Below the pieces are notes generated by a model, which ran no database searches, was not told where the DNA came from, and worked only from the letters and a program-made list of their open reading frames with translations. From Streptomyces sp. SID8374 (GTDB lineage: Bacteria; Actinomycetota; Actinomycetes; Streptomycetales; Streptomycetaceae): a DNA stretch of 64,000 bases. The stretch is taken from positions 806,001 through 870,000 of the forward strand of contig NZ_WWGH01000001.1 of NCBI RefSeq assembly GCF_009865135.1, given 5' to 3'. Numbering within the stretch: position 1 is the first letter of the stretch; every line of letters starts with the position of its first letter. Positions 39,604 through 49,510 of this stretch are shown in pieces. The translations under genes and the position numbers were made by a program.

Positions 39604-40812
39604 TCACATCTCCTGGAACCTTCCCGAAACGAGGTCCCAGACCGTGTCGGCAAGCGCTTCCTTGGGTCCGTACGGCACGGAGGTCTCCGTTCCGTCGGCG
39701 CCGAGGACGACCGCCTCGTTCTCCTCGGAGCCGAAGGTCTTGCGCTCCCCCACCTCGTTGACCACGAGCAGATCGCATCCCTTGCGGCGGAGCTTGGCCC
39801 GGCCGTTGGCGAGGACGTCGTCGGTCTCGGCGGCGAATCCCACCACGAGCTGACCCGGCCGGGGCCGCTCGGCGGCGACCTCGGCGAGGATGTCGGGGTT
39901 GCGGACCAGGGTGACGGCGGGCGCCTCCTCGCCGTCCTTCTTCTTGATCTTGCCCGTGGCGTACTCGGCGGGCCGGAAGTCGGCCACGGCCGCCGCCATC
40001 ACCACGACGTCCGCGTCGGCGGCCGCCTTCAGCACGGCCTCCCGGAGCTGGACGGCCGTGCCGACCCGTACGACATGGGCCCCGGCCGGGTCGGGCAGCT
40101 GGGTGTTGGCCTCGATCAGGGTGACGCGGGCGCCCCGGGCCACGGCGGTGCGCGCCAGTGCGTACCCCTGCTTTCCGGAGGACCGGTTGCCGAGGTAGCG
40201 CACCGGGTCCAGGGGCTCGCGGGTGCCGCCCGCGCTGATCACCACATGGCGGCCCGCCAGGTCGGGTTCGGTGACCCCGCGCGCCAGCACCCGGCGGCAG
40301 ACCTCGAAGATCTCGCCCGGGTCGGGCAGCCGGCCCTTGCCGGTGTCGACGCCGGTCAGGCGCCCCACGGCAGGTTCGATGACGACGGCGCCCCGGCGGC
40401 GCAGGGTGGCGACGTTCTCCTGGGTGGCCGGGTGCTCCCACATCTCGGTGTGCATGGCGGGGGCGAAGACCACCGGACAGCGGGCGGTCAGGAGCGTGTT
40501 GGTGAGCAGGTCGTCGGCGAGCCCGTGGGCGGCCTTGGCCAGCATGTCGGCGGTGGCCGGGGCGACGACGACGAGGTCGGCACCCTGCCCGATCCGTACG
40601 TGGGGCACCTCGTGGACATCGTCCCAGACCTGGTCGGAGACGGGGTGGCCGGAGAGCGCGGACCAGGTGGCGGCGCCGACGAAGTGCAGCGAGGCGGCGG
40701 TCGGGACGACCCGTACATCGTGCCCGGACTCGGTCAGCCGGCGCAGCAGCTCGCACGCCTTGTAGGCGGCGATGCCCCCGCTGACCCCCAGGACGACCTT
40801 CGGCTTGTCCAC
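39604..40812 (-). CDS. coaBC: bifunctional CoaBC (PPC synthetase/decarboxylase)
   Basis: The protein makes 4'-phosphopantetheine from phosphopantothenate and cysteine for CoA synthesis. It has 402 residues from a GTG at 40812, with GGGGAG upstream. The ATG at 40854 is less likely. The N-terminal flavin decarboxylase (CoaC) has VSGGIAAYKA and PAMHTEMW, where most bacteria have PAMN. The His form is usual in actinobacteria. The C-terminal CoaB half has ISAGGTREPLDPVRYLGNRSSGK. It follows rpoZ, with a terminator hairpin between. Confidence 0.95.
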   Translation of the reverse strand: MDKPKVVLGVSGGIAAYKACELLRRLTESGHDVRVVPTAASLHFVGAATWSALSGHPVSDQVWDDVHEVPHVRIGQGADLVVVAPATADMLAKAAHGLADDLLTNTLLTARCPVVFAPAMHTEMWEHPATQENVATLRRRGAVVIEPAVGRLTGVDTGKGRLPDPGEIFEVCRRVLARGVTEPDLAGRHVVISAGGTREPLDPVRYLGNRSSGKQGYALARTAVARGARVTLIEANTQLPDPAGAHVVRVGTAVQLREAVLKAAADADVVVMAAAVADFRPAEYATGKIKKKDGEEAPAVTLVRNPDILAEVAAERPRPGQLVVGFAAETDDVLANGRAKLRRKGCDLLVVNEVGERKTFGSEENEAVVLGADGTETSVPYGPKEALADTVWDLVSGRFQEM

Positions 40813-40901
40813 TGCGTCTCCCCGCACTCGGCAACGTAAGAACGTAGCTCCCATGCTGCCTCACCGCGTGAAGCCTGCTCCCACCCGGCCCCGGACACAC
40901 C

Positions 40902-40933
40902 TCAGGCCCGGCGGAACGGGCCGCCGGGCCTGA
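40902..40933 (-). terminator. hairpin after rpoZ
   Basis: 13-bp arms TCAGGCCCGGCGG (40902-40914) and CCGCCGGGCCTGA (40921-40933) enclose a 6-nt loop. It lies 24 nt beyond the rpoZ stop and should end gmk-rpoZ transcription. Confidence 0.85.
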
Positions 40934-40957
40934 TGGGGGTGCGAGGTGCTGTCCTGC

Positions 40958-41230
40958 TTACTGAGCGGGGCCCTCGATGGGCTCGGAGGTCAGCAGGCCC
41001 GCGTTGATCTCGCGGAGCGCGATCGACAGCGGCTTCTCGTGCACGTGGGTGTCGACGAGCGGACCGACGTACTCAAGGAGGCCTTCGCCGAGCTGCGAGT
41101 AGTACGCGTTGATCTGACGCGCGCGCTTGGCGGCGTAGATGACCAGGCTGTACTTCGAGTCGGTGGCCTCGAGGAGCTCATCAATCGGCGGGTTGATGAT
41201 GCCCTCGGGCGTGGTGATGGAAGAGGACAC
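40958..41230 (-). CDS. rpoZ: RNA polymerase omega subunit
   Basis: Omega helps assemble RNA polymerase. The product has 90 residues, the usual Streptomyces length, from a GTG at 41230 with GGAAGG 6 nt upstream. Motifs [32 protein letters not shown] are split here only by position (residues 9-40). The core ATDSKYSLV and AAKRARQIN are conserved. It lies 43 nt after gmk and is probably cotranscribed. The short gap holds three copies of AAAGATC-like sequence (41252-41275). Confidence 0.96.
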   Translation of the reverse strand: MSSSITTPEGIINPPIDELLEATDSKYSLVIYAAKRARQINAYYSQLGEGLLEYVGPLVDTHVHEKPLSIALREINAGLLTSEPIEGPAQ

Positions 41231-41273
41231 TCTCTGCCTTCCGAAGGGGATAAAGATCAAAGATCAAAGAGAT

Positions 41274-41867
41274 CTAAGTCTGAAGCATCAACGTTAGCAG
41301 CTCACGGGCCACGTCCTCGACGGAGGTGTTGACGAGCGTCGTATCGAACTCGGCCTCGGCGGCCAGTTCGACCTTCGCCGCGGTCAGCCGGCGCTCGATC
41401 ACCTCGGGCGCCTCGGTGCCCCGGCCGGTGAGCCGGCGCACCAGCTCCTCCCAGCTCGGCGGTGCCAGGAAGACCAGGCGCGCGTCGTCCATGGACTGGC
41501 GGACCAGCCGGGCACCCTGGAGGTCGATCTCCAGCAGGACCGGCTCGCCCGCCTCCAGGCGGTCGAGTACGGCGCGGCGCGGTGTGCCGTAGCGGTTGCC
41601 CGCGAACTCGGCCCACTCCAGCAGCTCACCGTTGGCGACGAGCTTGTCGAACTCCTCGTCGTCCACGAAGAAGTAGTGGACACCGTTGCGCTCCCCGGGG
41701 CGGGGCTTGCGGGTCGTCGCCGACACGGAGAGCCAGACCTCGGGGTGCACGGTGCGCATATGAGCGACGACCGTGCTCTTGCCGACCCCTGAGGGGCCGG
41801 AGAGCACGGTCAGCCGCGGACGTACGTCCGGGGGTACGGGGGACGTCCCCCGGGTTGTTGCAGCCAT
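41274..41867 (-). CDS. gmk: guanylate kinase
   Basis: Gmk phosphorylates GMP to GDP. The product has 197 residues from an ATG at 41867. The P-loop GPSGVGKST lies near residues 24-32, followed by [19 protein letters not shown] (GMP-binding) and LEIDLQGA. It heads the gmk-rpoZ pair, a common arrangement. mihF lies upstream on the same strand, 50 nt away. Confidence 0.97.
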   Translation of the reverse strand: MAATTRGTSPVPPDVRPRLTVLSGPSGVGKSTVVAHMRTVHPEVWLSVSATTRKPRPGERNGVHYFFVDDEEFDKLVANGELLEWAEFAGNRYGTPRRAVLDRLEAGEPVLLEIDLQGARLVRQSMDDARLVFLAPPSWEELVRRLTGRGTEAPEVIERRLTAAKVELAAEAEFDTTLVNTSVEDVARELLTLMLQT

Positions 41868-41917
41868 GGAGCGATTATCCAGGTTCTCAGGGGTGCCTGA
41901 GAACGCCGGGCGGAACG

Positions 41918-42241
41918 TCAGGCGGCGCTGCCGCCGAACTCACGCTCCAGGGACGCGATCTGGTTGGAGCCGAGACCCCGGACCCGGCGGCTTTCGGAGA
42001 TGCCGAGACGCTCCATGATCTGCTTGGCGCGGACCTTGCCGACGCCGGGCAGGGACTCCAGGAGGGCGGAGACCTTCATCTTCCCGATGACGTCGTTCTC
42101 CTGGCCCTGCTTGATGACCTCGTGGAGGGAGGCGCCGGAGTGCTTGAGTCGATTCTTGACCTCGGCCCGCTCCCGGCGAGCCGCGGCGGCCTTTTCGAGC
42201 GCGGCTGCGCGCTGTTCAGGGGTAAGGGGCGGAAGAGCCAC
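41918..42241 (-). CDS. mihF: actinobacterial integration host factor
   Basis: The product has 107 residues, exactly the size of the S. coelicolor sIHF, from a GTG at 42241 with GAGGTGA upstream. It binds DNA non-specifically through a helix-two-turn-helix motif ([20 protein letters not shown], residues about 64-83) and shapes the nucleoid, influencing development and antibiotic production. A long basic helix forms the N-terminal third ([17 protein letters not shown]). Its promoter is at 42349-42377. Confidence 0.95.
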   Translation of the reverse strand: MALPPLTPEQRAAALEKAAAARRERAEVKNRLKHSGASLHEVIKQGQENDVIGKMKVSALLESLPGVGKVRAKQIMERLGISESRRVRGLGSNQIASLEREFGGSAA

Positions 42242-42348
42242 GCCTACGTCACCTCGGATGTCGATCTGTCGGATACGGACCGGTGGGGAAGCTGGACGCC
42301 CTCCACCAGGTGAGCGACGAACACACTCTGCTCGGCTGCTCTCGACGG

Positions 42349-42377
42349 AGACTAGCGGCCAGGGCCGCTGTAGTCAG
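42349..42377 (-). promoter_or_regulatory. mihF promoter
   Basis: On the minus strand CTGACT (42377-42372) and TAGTCT (42354-42349) are separated by 17 nt, giving an acceptable vegetative promoter. The leader would be about 100 nt. It lies just past the pyr operon terminator. Confidence 0.55.
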
Positions 42378-42389
42378 CGAGAACAGACG

Positions 42390-42421
42390 AAAAGTCCTGG
42401 TCAGCCTTGGCCGACCAGGAC
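42390..42421 (-). terminator. intrinsic terminator of the pyr operon
   Basis: 9-bp arms GTCCTGGTC (42394-42402) and GACCAGGAC (42413-42421), extended by a GCC/GGC step inside, are followed on the minus strand by TTTT (42393-42390). A T-run is rare in this genome, so this is a good intrinsic terminator. It lies 65 nt past the pyrF stop. Confidence 0.85.
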
Positions 42422-42485
42422 ATTTGCCGCATAACCACCGGGTTTCCGGCCAGTAATTCGTCAGCAGCCGGTAAACGTGCCAGGG

Positions 42486-43325
42486 TCAACTGCCGGAGAC
42501 GGCGCTGCGGACCTCGTCCGCGAACCGTCCGGCCGCTTCGCGCAGCCCTGACGCGTCCGGACCGTGGCGCAGCACGCCCCGGCTCACGCTGGGCACGACG
42601 TTGCCGACCGCGTCGCCGAAGACCGCCGGAAGATCCGCCGGGGTCGCCCCCTGGGCACCGATGCCGGGCGCGAGGAGCGGTCCGTTGATCGCCAGGTTCA
42701 CCCCCGCGTCGCCGAGCGTCGCCCCGACCACCGCACCGACCGAGCCGAGCGGGGCGGCCCCCTCGTTCTCCGCCGCCATGTGGTCCAGCATCAGCTGGGC
42801 CAGCGAGCGGCCGTCGGCGGCGGTGGCGCGCTGGACCTCGGCGCCCTCCGGGTTGGAGGTGAGGGCGAGGACGAAGACGCCCGCGCCGGAGACGGCGGCC
42901 GCGTCCAGCGCCGGCCGCAGGGAGCCGAACCCGAGATACGGGGAGACGGTGACCGCGTCGGAGAAGAGCGGGGAGTCCTTGTCCAGGTAGGTCGCCGCGT
43001 AGGCGCCCATGGTGGAGCCGATGTCGCCGCGCTTGGCGTCCATCAGGACCAGCGCACCGGCGGCCCGGGCCTCTTCGACGGCCTTCTCCAGTACGGCGAT
43101 GCCCCGCGACCCGAACCGCTCGAAGAACGCCGACTGCGGCTTGAGGACGGCGACCCGGTCGGCCAGCGCCTCCACCACGGTCCGGGTGAAGCGCTCAAGA
43201 CCGGCGATGTCGTCGTTCAGCCCCCAGGAGGTGAGCAGGGAGGCGTGCGGGTCGATGCCGACGCAGAGCGGCCTGCGGGTGTCCATGGCGTGGCGCAGCC
43301 GCGCGCCGAAGGGTTCGAGGGTCAC
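42486..43325 (-). CDS. pyrF: orotidine 5'-phosphate decarboxylase
   Basis: PyrF makes UMP from OMP, the last step of the pathway. The product has 279 residues, the longer actinobacterial type. The catalytic stretch is LMDAKRGDIGSTMGAYA, with the Asp/Lys pair, preceded by VGIDPHASLL. The GTG at 43325 overlaps the pyrD stop by 4 nt. It is the last gene of the pyr operon, followed by an intrinsic terminator. Confidence 0.96.
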   Translation of the reverse strand: MTLEPFGARLRHAMDTRRPLCVGIDPHASLLTSWGLNDDIAGLERFTRTVVEALADRVAVLKPQSAFFERFGSRGIAVLEKAVEEARAAGALVLMDAKRGDIGSTMGAYAATYLDKDSPLFSDAVTVSPYLGFGSLRPALDAAAVSGAGVFVLALTSNPEGAEVQRATAADGRSLAQLMLDHMAAENEGAAPLGSVGAVVGATLGDAGVNLAINGPLLAPGIGAQGATPADLPAVFGDAVGNVVPSVSRGVLRHGPDASGLREAAGRFADEVRSAVSGS

Positions 43326-44434
43326 AGGGCGGCCTTCTTCCGGGTCTCGGCGCCGACGGCTTCGGCGAGGGTGGCGTAGGGAGACGCGGCGAGCCGGGCG
43401 GCGAGGCCCTTATGGATCGCGCGTGCGTAGAAGGGACCCTCGTAGATGAAGGCGCTGTAGCCCTGTACGAGGGTGGCACCGGCCAGAATGCGCTGCCAGG
43501 CGTCCTCGGCGCTCTCGACGCCCCCGACACCCACCAGGGTGATCCGGGTCCCGACACGGGCGTACAGGCGGCTCAGGACCGCCAGGGAGCGCTCCTTGAG
43601 GGGTGCGCCGGAGAGCCCGCCGGTCTCGGCCACCTGGGCGGGGGCGGACTTCAGGCCGAGGCCTTCGCGGGCGATGGTGGTGTTGGTGGCGATGATCCCG
43701 TCGAGACCCAGCTCTACGGCGAGGTCGGCGACCGCGTCCACGTCCTCGTCGGCGAGGTCCGGCGCGATCTTGACGAGCAGCGGTACGCGGCGGGTGGTGA
43801 CGGTACGGTCGGCGGCCTCGCGGACGGCGGTCAGCAGGGGCCGCAGGGACTCGGTGGCCTGGAGATTGCGAAGGCCCGGCGTGTTGGGCGAGGAGACGTT
43901 GACGACCAGGTAGTCCGCGTGGGCGGCCAGAGCCTCGGTGGACTTCACGTAGTCGGCGGCGGCCTCGGCCTCCGGCACGACCTTGGTCTTGCCGATGTTG
44001 ACGCCGACCGTGGTGCGGAAGACCGGGTTGCGGGAGGCGAGGCGGGCGGCGACGGCGACGGAGCCCTCGTTGTTGAAGCCCATGCGGTTGATCAGCGCAC
44101 GGTCCGCGACGAGGCGGAAGAGGCGCTGCTTGGGGTTGCCGGGCTGCGGTTCGCCGGTGACGGTGCCGATCTCGATGTGGTCGAAGCCGAGCATCGCCAT
44201 GCCGTCGATCGCGACGGCGTTCTTGTCGAACCCGGCCGCCAGCCCGAAGGGGCCGTGCATCCGCAGGCCGAACGCCTCGGTGCGCAGCTCCTTGTAGCGC
44301 GGCGCGAGAGCGGCGGCGACGAAGGTGCGCAGGACGGGGATGCGGGCGACCAGCCGGATCCAGCGGAAGGCGGTGTAGTGCGCCTGCTCGGGGTCCATCC
44401 GCTTGAAGACCAGCCGGAAGAAGAACTTGTACAT
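43322..44434 (-). CDS. pyrD: quinone-dependent dihydroorotate dehydrogenase
   Basis: The product has 370 residues and is the membrane-associated class 2 type, passing electrons to quinone. The N-terminal helical extension ([19 protein letters not shown]) is the usual quinone site. FMN-barrel motifs include [23 protein letters not shown], the catalytic Ser loop [11 protein letters not shown] and [13 protein letters not shown]. It follows carB by 57 nt, a gap filled by a GNRA-capped hairpin (44456-44481). Confidence 0.96.
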   Translation of the reverse strand: MYKFFFRLVFKRMDPEQAHYTAFRWIRLVARIPVLRTFVAAALAPRYKELRTEAFGLRMHGPFGLAAGFDKNAVAIDGMAMLGFDHIEIGTVTGEPQPGNPKQRLFRLVADRALINRMGFNNEGSVAVAARLASRNPVFRTTVGVNIGKTKVVPEAEAAADYVKSTEALAAHADYLVVNVSSPNTPGLRNLQATESLRPLLTAVREAADRTVTTRRVPLLVKIAPDLADEDVDAVADLAVELGLDGIIATNTTIAREGLGLKSAPAQVAETGGLSGAPLKERSLAVLSRLYARVGTRITLVGVGGVESAEDAWQRILAGATLVQGYSAFIYEGPFYARAIHKGLAARLAASPYATLAEAVGAETRKKAAL

Positions 44435-44455
44435 GAAGGGGTGTCCTCACAGAGA

Positions 44456-44481
44456 GGGGGACACCGTTTCCGGTGTCCCCC
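44456..44481 (-). other. intercistronic hairpin between carB and pyrD
   Basis: Perfect 11-bp arms GGGGGACACCG (44456-44466) and CGGTGTCCCCC (44471-44481) carry a GAAA tetraloop on the minus strand. The 3' arm (GGTGTCC) can also pair with GGACACC just before the pyrD ATG, so two exclusive folds are possible. It may act as an attenuator, a translation switch or an RNA-stability element. Confidence 0.65.
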
Positions 44482-44491
44482 TGCTGGGCTG

Positions 44492-47400
44492 CTAGTCGCG
44501 CGTCGCCGTCAGATGCTCGGCGTGTTCTTGGAGGGAGCGGACGCCGACGTCGCCGCCGTTGAGGGCGTCGATGCCCTGGACGGCCGCGGCGAGTGCCTGG
44601 ACCGTGGTCAGGCACGGGACGGAGCGGGCGACGGCGGCGGTGCGGATCTCGTACCCGTCGAGGCGGCCGCCGGTGCCGTAGGGGGTGTTGACGATGAGGT
44701 CGACCTGCCCGTCATGGATGAGCTGGACGATCGTCTTCTCCCCGCTCGGGCCCTCCCCTTCGGACTGCTTGCGCACGATGGTGGCGTTGATCCCGTTGCG
44801 CTTGAGGACCTCGGCGGTGCCGGAGGTGGCCATCAGCTCGAACCCGTGCGCGACCAGCTCACGCGCCGGGAAGATCATCGAGCGCTTGTCCCGGTTCGCC
44901 ACCGAGATGAACGCCCGCCCGGTGGTGGGCAGCGGCCCGTAGGCCCCGGCCTGCGACTTGGCGTACGCGGTCCCGAAGACGGAGTCGATACCCATCACCT
45001 CACCGGTGGAGCGCATCTCCGGCCCCAGCACCGTGTCCACACCCCGCCCGTGGATGTCCCGGAACCTCGACCAGGGCATCACGGCTTCCTTGACGGAGAT
45101 CGGCGCGTCCAGCGGCAGGGTGCCGCCGTCACCGGTCTTGGGCAGGAGGCCTTCGGTGCGGAGTTCGGCGACGGTCGCGCCCAGGGAGATCCGGGCGGCG
45201 GCCTTGGCCAGGGGAACAGCGGTCGCCTTGGAGGTGAAGGGAACCGTGCGCGAGGCGCGGGGGTTGGCCTCCAGGACGTAGAGGATGTCCCCGGACAGCG
45301 CGAACTGGATGTTGATCAGCCCCCGCACCCCGACACCACGCGCGATGGCCTCGGTGGAGGCGCGCAGCCGCTTGATGTCGAACCCGCCCAAAGTGATCGG
45401 GGGCAGGGCACAGGCGGAGTCGCCGGAGTGGATGCCGGCCTCTTCGATGTGTTCCATGACACCGCCCAGGTAGAGCTCGGTGCCGTCGTACAACGCATCG
45501 ACATCGATCTCGATCGCATCGTCCAGGAACCGGTCGACCAGGACGGGGCGGGTGGGGCTGATCTCGGTGGACTCGGAGATGTAGGAGGCCAGGCGGGCCT
45601 CGTCGTACACGATCTCCATACCCCGCCCGCCCAGCACATAGGACGGCCGGACCAGGACCGGGTAGCCGATCTCGTCCGCGATCGCCTTCGCCCCGGCGAA
45701 CGTGGTCGCCGTCCCGTGCTTCGGGGCCGGAAGCCCTGCCTCGGCGAGGACCTGGCCGAACGCGCCACGGTCCTCGGCCGCGTGGATCGCCTCCGGGGAC
45801 GTGCCGACGACGGGCACCCCGTTGTCCTTCAGCGCCTGCGCCAGACCCAGCGGCGTCTGACCACCCAGCTGCACGATGACCCCGGCGATCGGACCGGCCA
45901 GGGATTCGGCGTGGACGATCTCCAGGACGTCCTCCAGGGTGAGCGGCTCGAAGTAGAGCCGGTCGGAGGTGTCGTAGTCCGTGGAGACCGTCTCCGGGTT
46001 GCAGTTGACCATCACCGTCTCGTACCCCGCATCCGACAGCGCGAAGGAGGCGTGGACGCAGGAGTAGTCGAACTCGATGCCCTGCCCGATCCGGTTCGGC
46101 CCCGACCCCAGAATGATCACCGCGGGCTTGGTGCGGGGGGCGACCTCGGACTCCTCGTCGTAGGAGGAGTAGAAGTACGGCGTCTTCGCCGCGAACTCCG
46201 CCGCACACGTATCCACCGTCTTGTACACCGGCCGGATCCCCAGCGCATGCCGCACCTCGCGCACCACATCCTCGCGCAGGCCGCGGATCTCACCGATCTG
46301 GGCGTCGGAGAACCCGTGCCGCTTCGCCTCGGCCAGCAGCTCAGGCTCCAGCTTGTCCGCAGCGGCCAGCTCGTCCGCGTACTCCTTGACCAGGAAAAGC
46401 TGATCGACGAACCAGGGGTCGATCTTCGTCGCCTCGAAAACCTCCTCCTGCGTCGCACCGGCCCGGATCGCCTGCATGACGGTGTTGATCCGACCGTCCG
46501 TGGGGCGTACGGCCTCTTCCAGCAACTCCTTCTTGTCCCCGGTGGGGCCGGTGAAGGCGAACTGGGAGCCCTTCTTCTCCAGCGAGCGCAGCGCTTTCTG
46601 GAGGGCTTCGGTGAAGTTCCGGCCGATCGCCATCGCCTCGCCCACCGACTTCATCGTCGTCGTCAGGGTCGAGTCGGCGGAGGGGAACTTCTCGAACGCG
46701 AACCGCGGAGCCTTCACCACCACATAGTCGAGAGTCGGCTCGAACGAGGCCGGGGTCTTCTCCGTGATGTCGTTCGGAATCTCATCCAGCGTGTACCCCA
46801 CCGCCAGCTTCGCGGCGATCTTGGCGATCGGGAAACCGGTGGCCTTGGAGGCGAGGGCGGAGGAGCGGGAAACCCGCGGGTTCATCTCGATCACGATGAC
46901 CCGCCCGTCGGTGGGGTCGATGGCGAACTGGATGTTGCAGCCACCGGTGTCGACGCCCACCTCGCGGATGATCGCGATACCCACATCGCGGAGCCGCTGG
47001 TACTCGCGGTCGGTGAGGGTCATGGCGGGGGCGACGGTGATGGAGTCGCCGGTGTGGACGCCCATGGGGTCGAAGTTCTCGATGGAACAGACGACCACGA
47101 CATTGTCGTTCTTGTCCCGCATCAGCTCCAGCTCATACTCCTTCCACCCCAGGATCGACTCCTCCAGGAGCACCTCGGTGGTCGGAGAGAGGGTGAGGCC
47201 CTGGCCGGCGATGCGGCGCAGTTCCTCCTCGTCGTGGGCGAAGCCGGAGCCCGCGCCGCCCATGGTGAAGGAGGGGCGCACGACGACGGGGTAGCCGCCG
47301 AGGGTGTCAACGCCCTTGATGACGTCGTCCATGGAGTGGCAGATCACCGAGCGGGCGGACTCGCCGTAGCCGATCTTCGCCTTCACCGCCTCCACGACGC

Positions 47401-47800
47401 CCTTGAACAGGTCGCGGTCCTCGCCCTTGTTGATCGCCTCCACATTCGCGCCGATCAGTTCGACACCGTACTTCTCCAGCACCCCCTGCTCGTGCATGGA
47501 GATCGCCGTGTTCAGCGCGGTCTGGCCGCCCAGGGTGGGCAGGAGGGCGTCAGGGCGCTCCTTCGCGATGATCTTCTCGACGAACTCCGGGGTGATCGGC
47601 TCCACATAGGTGGCATCGGCGATCTCGGGGTCGGTCATGATCGTGGCCGGGTTGGAGTTCACCAGAATGACCCGCAACCCCTCCGCCTTCAGGACGCGGC
47701 AGGCCTGGGTACCGGAATAGTCGAACTCGGCGGCCTGGCCGATGACGATCGGACCCGAGCCGATGACCAGGACGGACTGGATATCGGAGCGCTTAGGCAC
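44492..47800 (-). CDS. carB: carbamoyl phosphate synthase, large subunit
   Basis: CarB has 1102 residues, the full length for the subunit. It contains two homologous ATP-grasp synthetase halves (the first starting [21 protein letters not shown], the second from about residue 555, [19 protein letters not shown]), an oligomerisation region and a C-terminal MGS-like allosteric domain. It uses ammonia passed on from CarA to make carbamoyl phosphate for pyrimidines and arginine. The GTG at 47800 overlaps the end of carA by 8 nt. Confidence 0.98.
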   Translation of the reverse strand: MPKRSDIQSVLVIGSGPIVIGQAAEFDYSGTQACRVLKAEGLRVILVNSNPATIMTDPEIADATYVEPITPEFVEKIIAKERPDALLPTLGGQTALNTAISMHEQGVLEKYGVELIGANVEAINKGEDRDLFKGVVEAVKAKIGYGESARSVICHSMDDVIKGVDTLGGYPVVVRPSFTMGGAGSGFAHDEEELRRIAGQGLTLSPTTEVLLEESILGWKEYELELMRDKNDNVVVVCSIENFDPMGVHTGDSITVAPAMTLTDREYQRLRDVGIAIIREVGVDTGGCNIQFAIDPTDGRVIVIEMNPRVSRSSALASKATGFPIAKIAAKLAVGYTLDEIPNDITEKTPASFEPTLDYVVVKAPRFAFEKFPSADSTLTTTMKSVGEAMAIGRNFTEALQKALRSLEKKGSQFAFTGPTGDKKELLEEAVRPTDGRINTVMQAIRAGATQEEVFEATKIDPWFVDQLFLVKEYADELAAADKLEPELLAEAKRHGFSDAQIGEIRGLREDVVREVRHALGIRPVYKTVDTCAAEFAAKTPYFYSSYDEESEVAPRTKPAVIILGSGPNRIGQGIEFDYSCVHASFALSDAGYETVMVNCNPETVSTDYDTSDRLYFEPLTLEDVLEIVHAESLAGPIAGVIVQLGGQTPLGLAQALKDNGVPVVGTSPEAIHAAEDRGAFGQVLAEAGLPAPKHGTATTFAGAKAIADEIGYPVLVRPSYVLGGRGMEIVYDEARLASYISESTEISPTRPVLVDRFLDDAIEIDVDALYDGTELYLGGVMEHIEEAGIHSGDSACALPPITLGGFDIKRLRASTEAIARGVGVRGLINIQFALSGDILYVLEANPRASRTVPFTSKATAVPLAKAAARISLGATVAELRTEGLLPKTGDGGTLPLDAPISVKEAVMPWSRFRDIHGRGVDTVLGPEMRSTGEVMGIDSVFGTAYAKSQAGAYGPLPTTGRAFISVANRDKRSMIFPARELVAHGFELMATSGTAEVLKRNGINATIVRKQSEGEGPSGEKTIVQLIHDGQVDLIVNTPYGTGGRLDGYEIRTAAVARSVPCLTTVQALAAAVQGIDALNGGDVGVRSLQEHAEHLTATRD

Positions 47801-48932
47801 GCTGGCCCTCCATCAGAGAAACGAAACGATCGAACAAATACGCGGCATCGTGCGGGCCGGCGGCCGCCTCCGGGTGGTACTGCACGCTGAAGGCGGGGCG
47901 GTCCAGGAGCTGGAGACCCTCCACCACCTGGTCGTTCAGGCAGACATGGGACACCTCGGCGCGGCCGAACTCCGTGTCGGAGACCTTGTCCAAGGGGGCG
48001 TCGACGGCGAAGCCATGGTTGTGCGCGGTCACCTCGACCTTGCCCGTGGTGCGGTCCTGCACCGGCTGATTGATCCCCCGATGCCCGTACTTCAACTTAT
48101 ACGTACCAAAACCCAGCGCCCGTCCCAGGATCTGGTTCCCGAAACAGATGCCGAAAAGGGGCGTGGACCGCTCCAGGACACCCCGCATGAGAGCGACCGG
48201 GTGGTCGGCGGTCGACGGGTCGCCCGGGCCGTTGGAGAAGAAGACGCCATCCGGCTTGACCGCATACACCTCATCCAAAGTGGCCGTCGCGGGCAGCACA
48301 TGCACCTCGATACCCCGCTCCGCCATCCGGTGCGGCGTCATCCCCTTGATCCCCAGATCCACCGCCGCGACCGTGAACTTCTTCGCCCCGATCGCGGGAA
48401 CGACGTACGCCTCCTTGGTGGCGACCTCAGCCGACAGGTCCGCACCCGTCATCTCCGGGGCCTGACGGACGCGGGCCAGCAGCGTCCCCTCATCCGCGAC
48501 CGCGTTCCCCGAGAAGATGCCCACCCGCATCGCCCCGCGCTCCCGCAGATGCCGGGTCAGCGCACGCGTATCGACGCCGCTGATCCCGACGACGCCCTGG
48601 GCCACCAACTCCTCGTCCAGCGTCCGCTGCGAGCGCCAGTTGGACGGCTTCCGCGCAGGGTCACGGACCACATACCCCGACACCCAGATCCGCGCCGACT
48701 CCGGATCCTCATCATTCACACCGGTGTTGCCCACGTGCGGGGCCGTCATCACCACCACCTGACGGTGATACGACGGGTCAGTCAGCGTTTCCTGGTAACC
48801 GGTCATCCCGGTCGAGAACACCGCCTCACCGAAGGTCTCCCCCACGGCCCCATAAGCACGACCGTGGAACACACGGCCGTCCTCCAGGACGAGTACGGCG
48901 GGAGCCTGGGCCCCCCGGGTGGAGATCGTCAT
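47793..48932 (-). CDS. carA: carbamoyl phosphate synthase, small subunit
   Basis: CarA has 379 residues and is the glutaminase subunit. The class I amidotransferase motifs are intact: the nucleophile Cys in [12 protein letters not shown] and the His/Glu pair in [12 protein letters not shown]. The N-terminal domain starts [19 protein letters not shown]. The ATG at 48932 overlaps the TGA of the upstream membrane-protein gene by 4 nt. The frame is open further upstream, but the conserved start is here. Confidence 0.97.
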   Translation of the reverse strand: MTISTRGAQAPAVLVLEDGRVFHGRAYGAVGETFGEAVFSTGMTGYQETLTDPSYHRQVVVMTAPHVGNTGVNDEDPESARIWVSGYVVRDPARKPSNWRSQRTLDEELVAQGVVGISGVDTRALTRHLRERGAMRVGIFSGNAVADEGTLLARVRQAPEMTGADLSAEVATKEAYVVPAIGAKKFTVAAVDLGIKGMTPHRMAERGIEVHVLPATATLDEVYAVKPDGVFFSNGPGDPSTADHPVALMRGVLERSTPLFGICFGNQILGRALGFGTYKLKYGHRGINQPVQDRTTGKVEVTAHNHGFAVDAPLDKVSDTEFGRAEVSHVCLNDQVVEGLQLLDRPAFSVQYHPEAAAGPHDAAYLFDRFVSLMEGQRA

Positions 48933-49510
48933 CGTGCGGTGCCTTCCGTAGTGGTGCTGGTGAGGTGGTTGACGGCGTCGACCCAGGCCTGGTGCTCGGC
49001 CGCGTGGTCGGAGCGGAAGCCGGAGTCGATCCGGGTCTCGCCGTGCGCCCAGGTGATGATCAGCAGGCCGCCCTCGGGGAGGACCTTGCCTGCGAGCGCC
49101 TTGTCGAGGCGGGCCTCGCGCAGGGCCTCGGCCGGGATGAAGAAGTCGTCGGCGCCGGGGCGTACGACGTTCAGGCCGTGAGCGGTGAGCGTGAGCTCGG
49201 TGCGGCTGCGGGTGCCGAGGCCGTGGGCGACGATGCGGTCCAGCCACTGCCCGGCGGTGGTGGAGGCGTGGTAGCGCCCGGTGAGCGTCAGGAGCACCTC
49301 GTCGTCGGCGAAGCCCTCGGGGGCGGCCGCGAGCTCGGGCAGGTCAGACTGGAGGCTTCCGCGCCACTTCCAGCCCTGGCGCATCAGCCAGTAGACGAGG
49401 GCGATGAAGACCAGCAGGCCGATCACCCAGGCGATGCGGGCGGACCAGTCCGTCACTTCCGCCGACTTCTGCTCGGCGGCCAGGAGGTACAGGGGGGTAA
49501 GAGTTGTCAC
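48929..49510 (-). CDS. pyr-operon membrane protein of unknown function
   Basis: The protein has 193 residues, starting at a GTG at 49510 that overlaps the pyrC stop by 4 nt. One transmembrane helix (about 25-43, [18 protein letters not shown]) is followed by a soluble domain of about 140 residues. That domain ([47 protein letters not shown]) looks like a PH-type fold. It is held inside the pyr operon by overlaps on both sides, so expression is tied to UMP synthesis. I know no function for it. It might tether pathway enzymes to the membrane near PyrD, but that is speculation. Confidence 0.88.
   Translation of the reverse strand: MTTLTPLYLLAAEQKSAEVTDWSARIAWVIGLLVFIALVYWLMRQGWKWRGSLQSDLPELAAAPEGFADDEVLLTLTGRYHASTTAGQWLDRIVAHGLGTRSRTELTLTAHGLNVVRPGADDFFIPAEALREARLDKALAGKVLPEGGLLIITWAHGETRIDSGFRSDHAAEHQAWVDAVNHLTSTTTEGTAR

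Noticed and set aside
43412..47890. A 1492-codon open frame on the plus strand
   Set aside because: It lies opposite carB, pyrD and pyrF, has a Gly/Asp/Val/Arg-rich composition without motifs, and is an effect of high-GC codon bias in the real genes.
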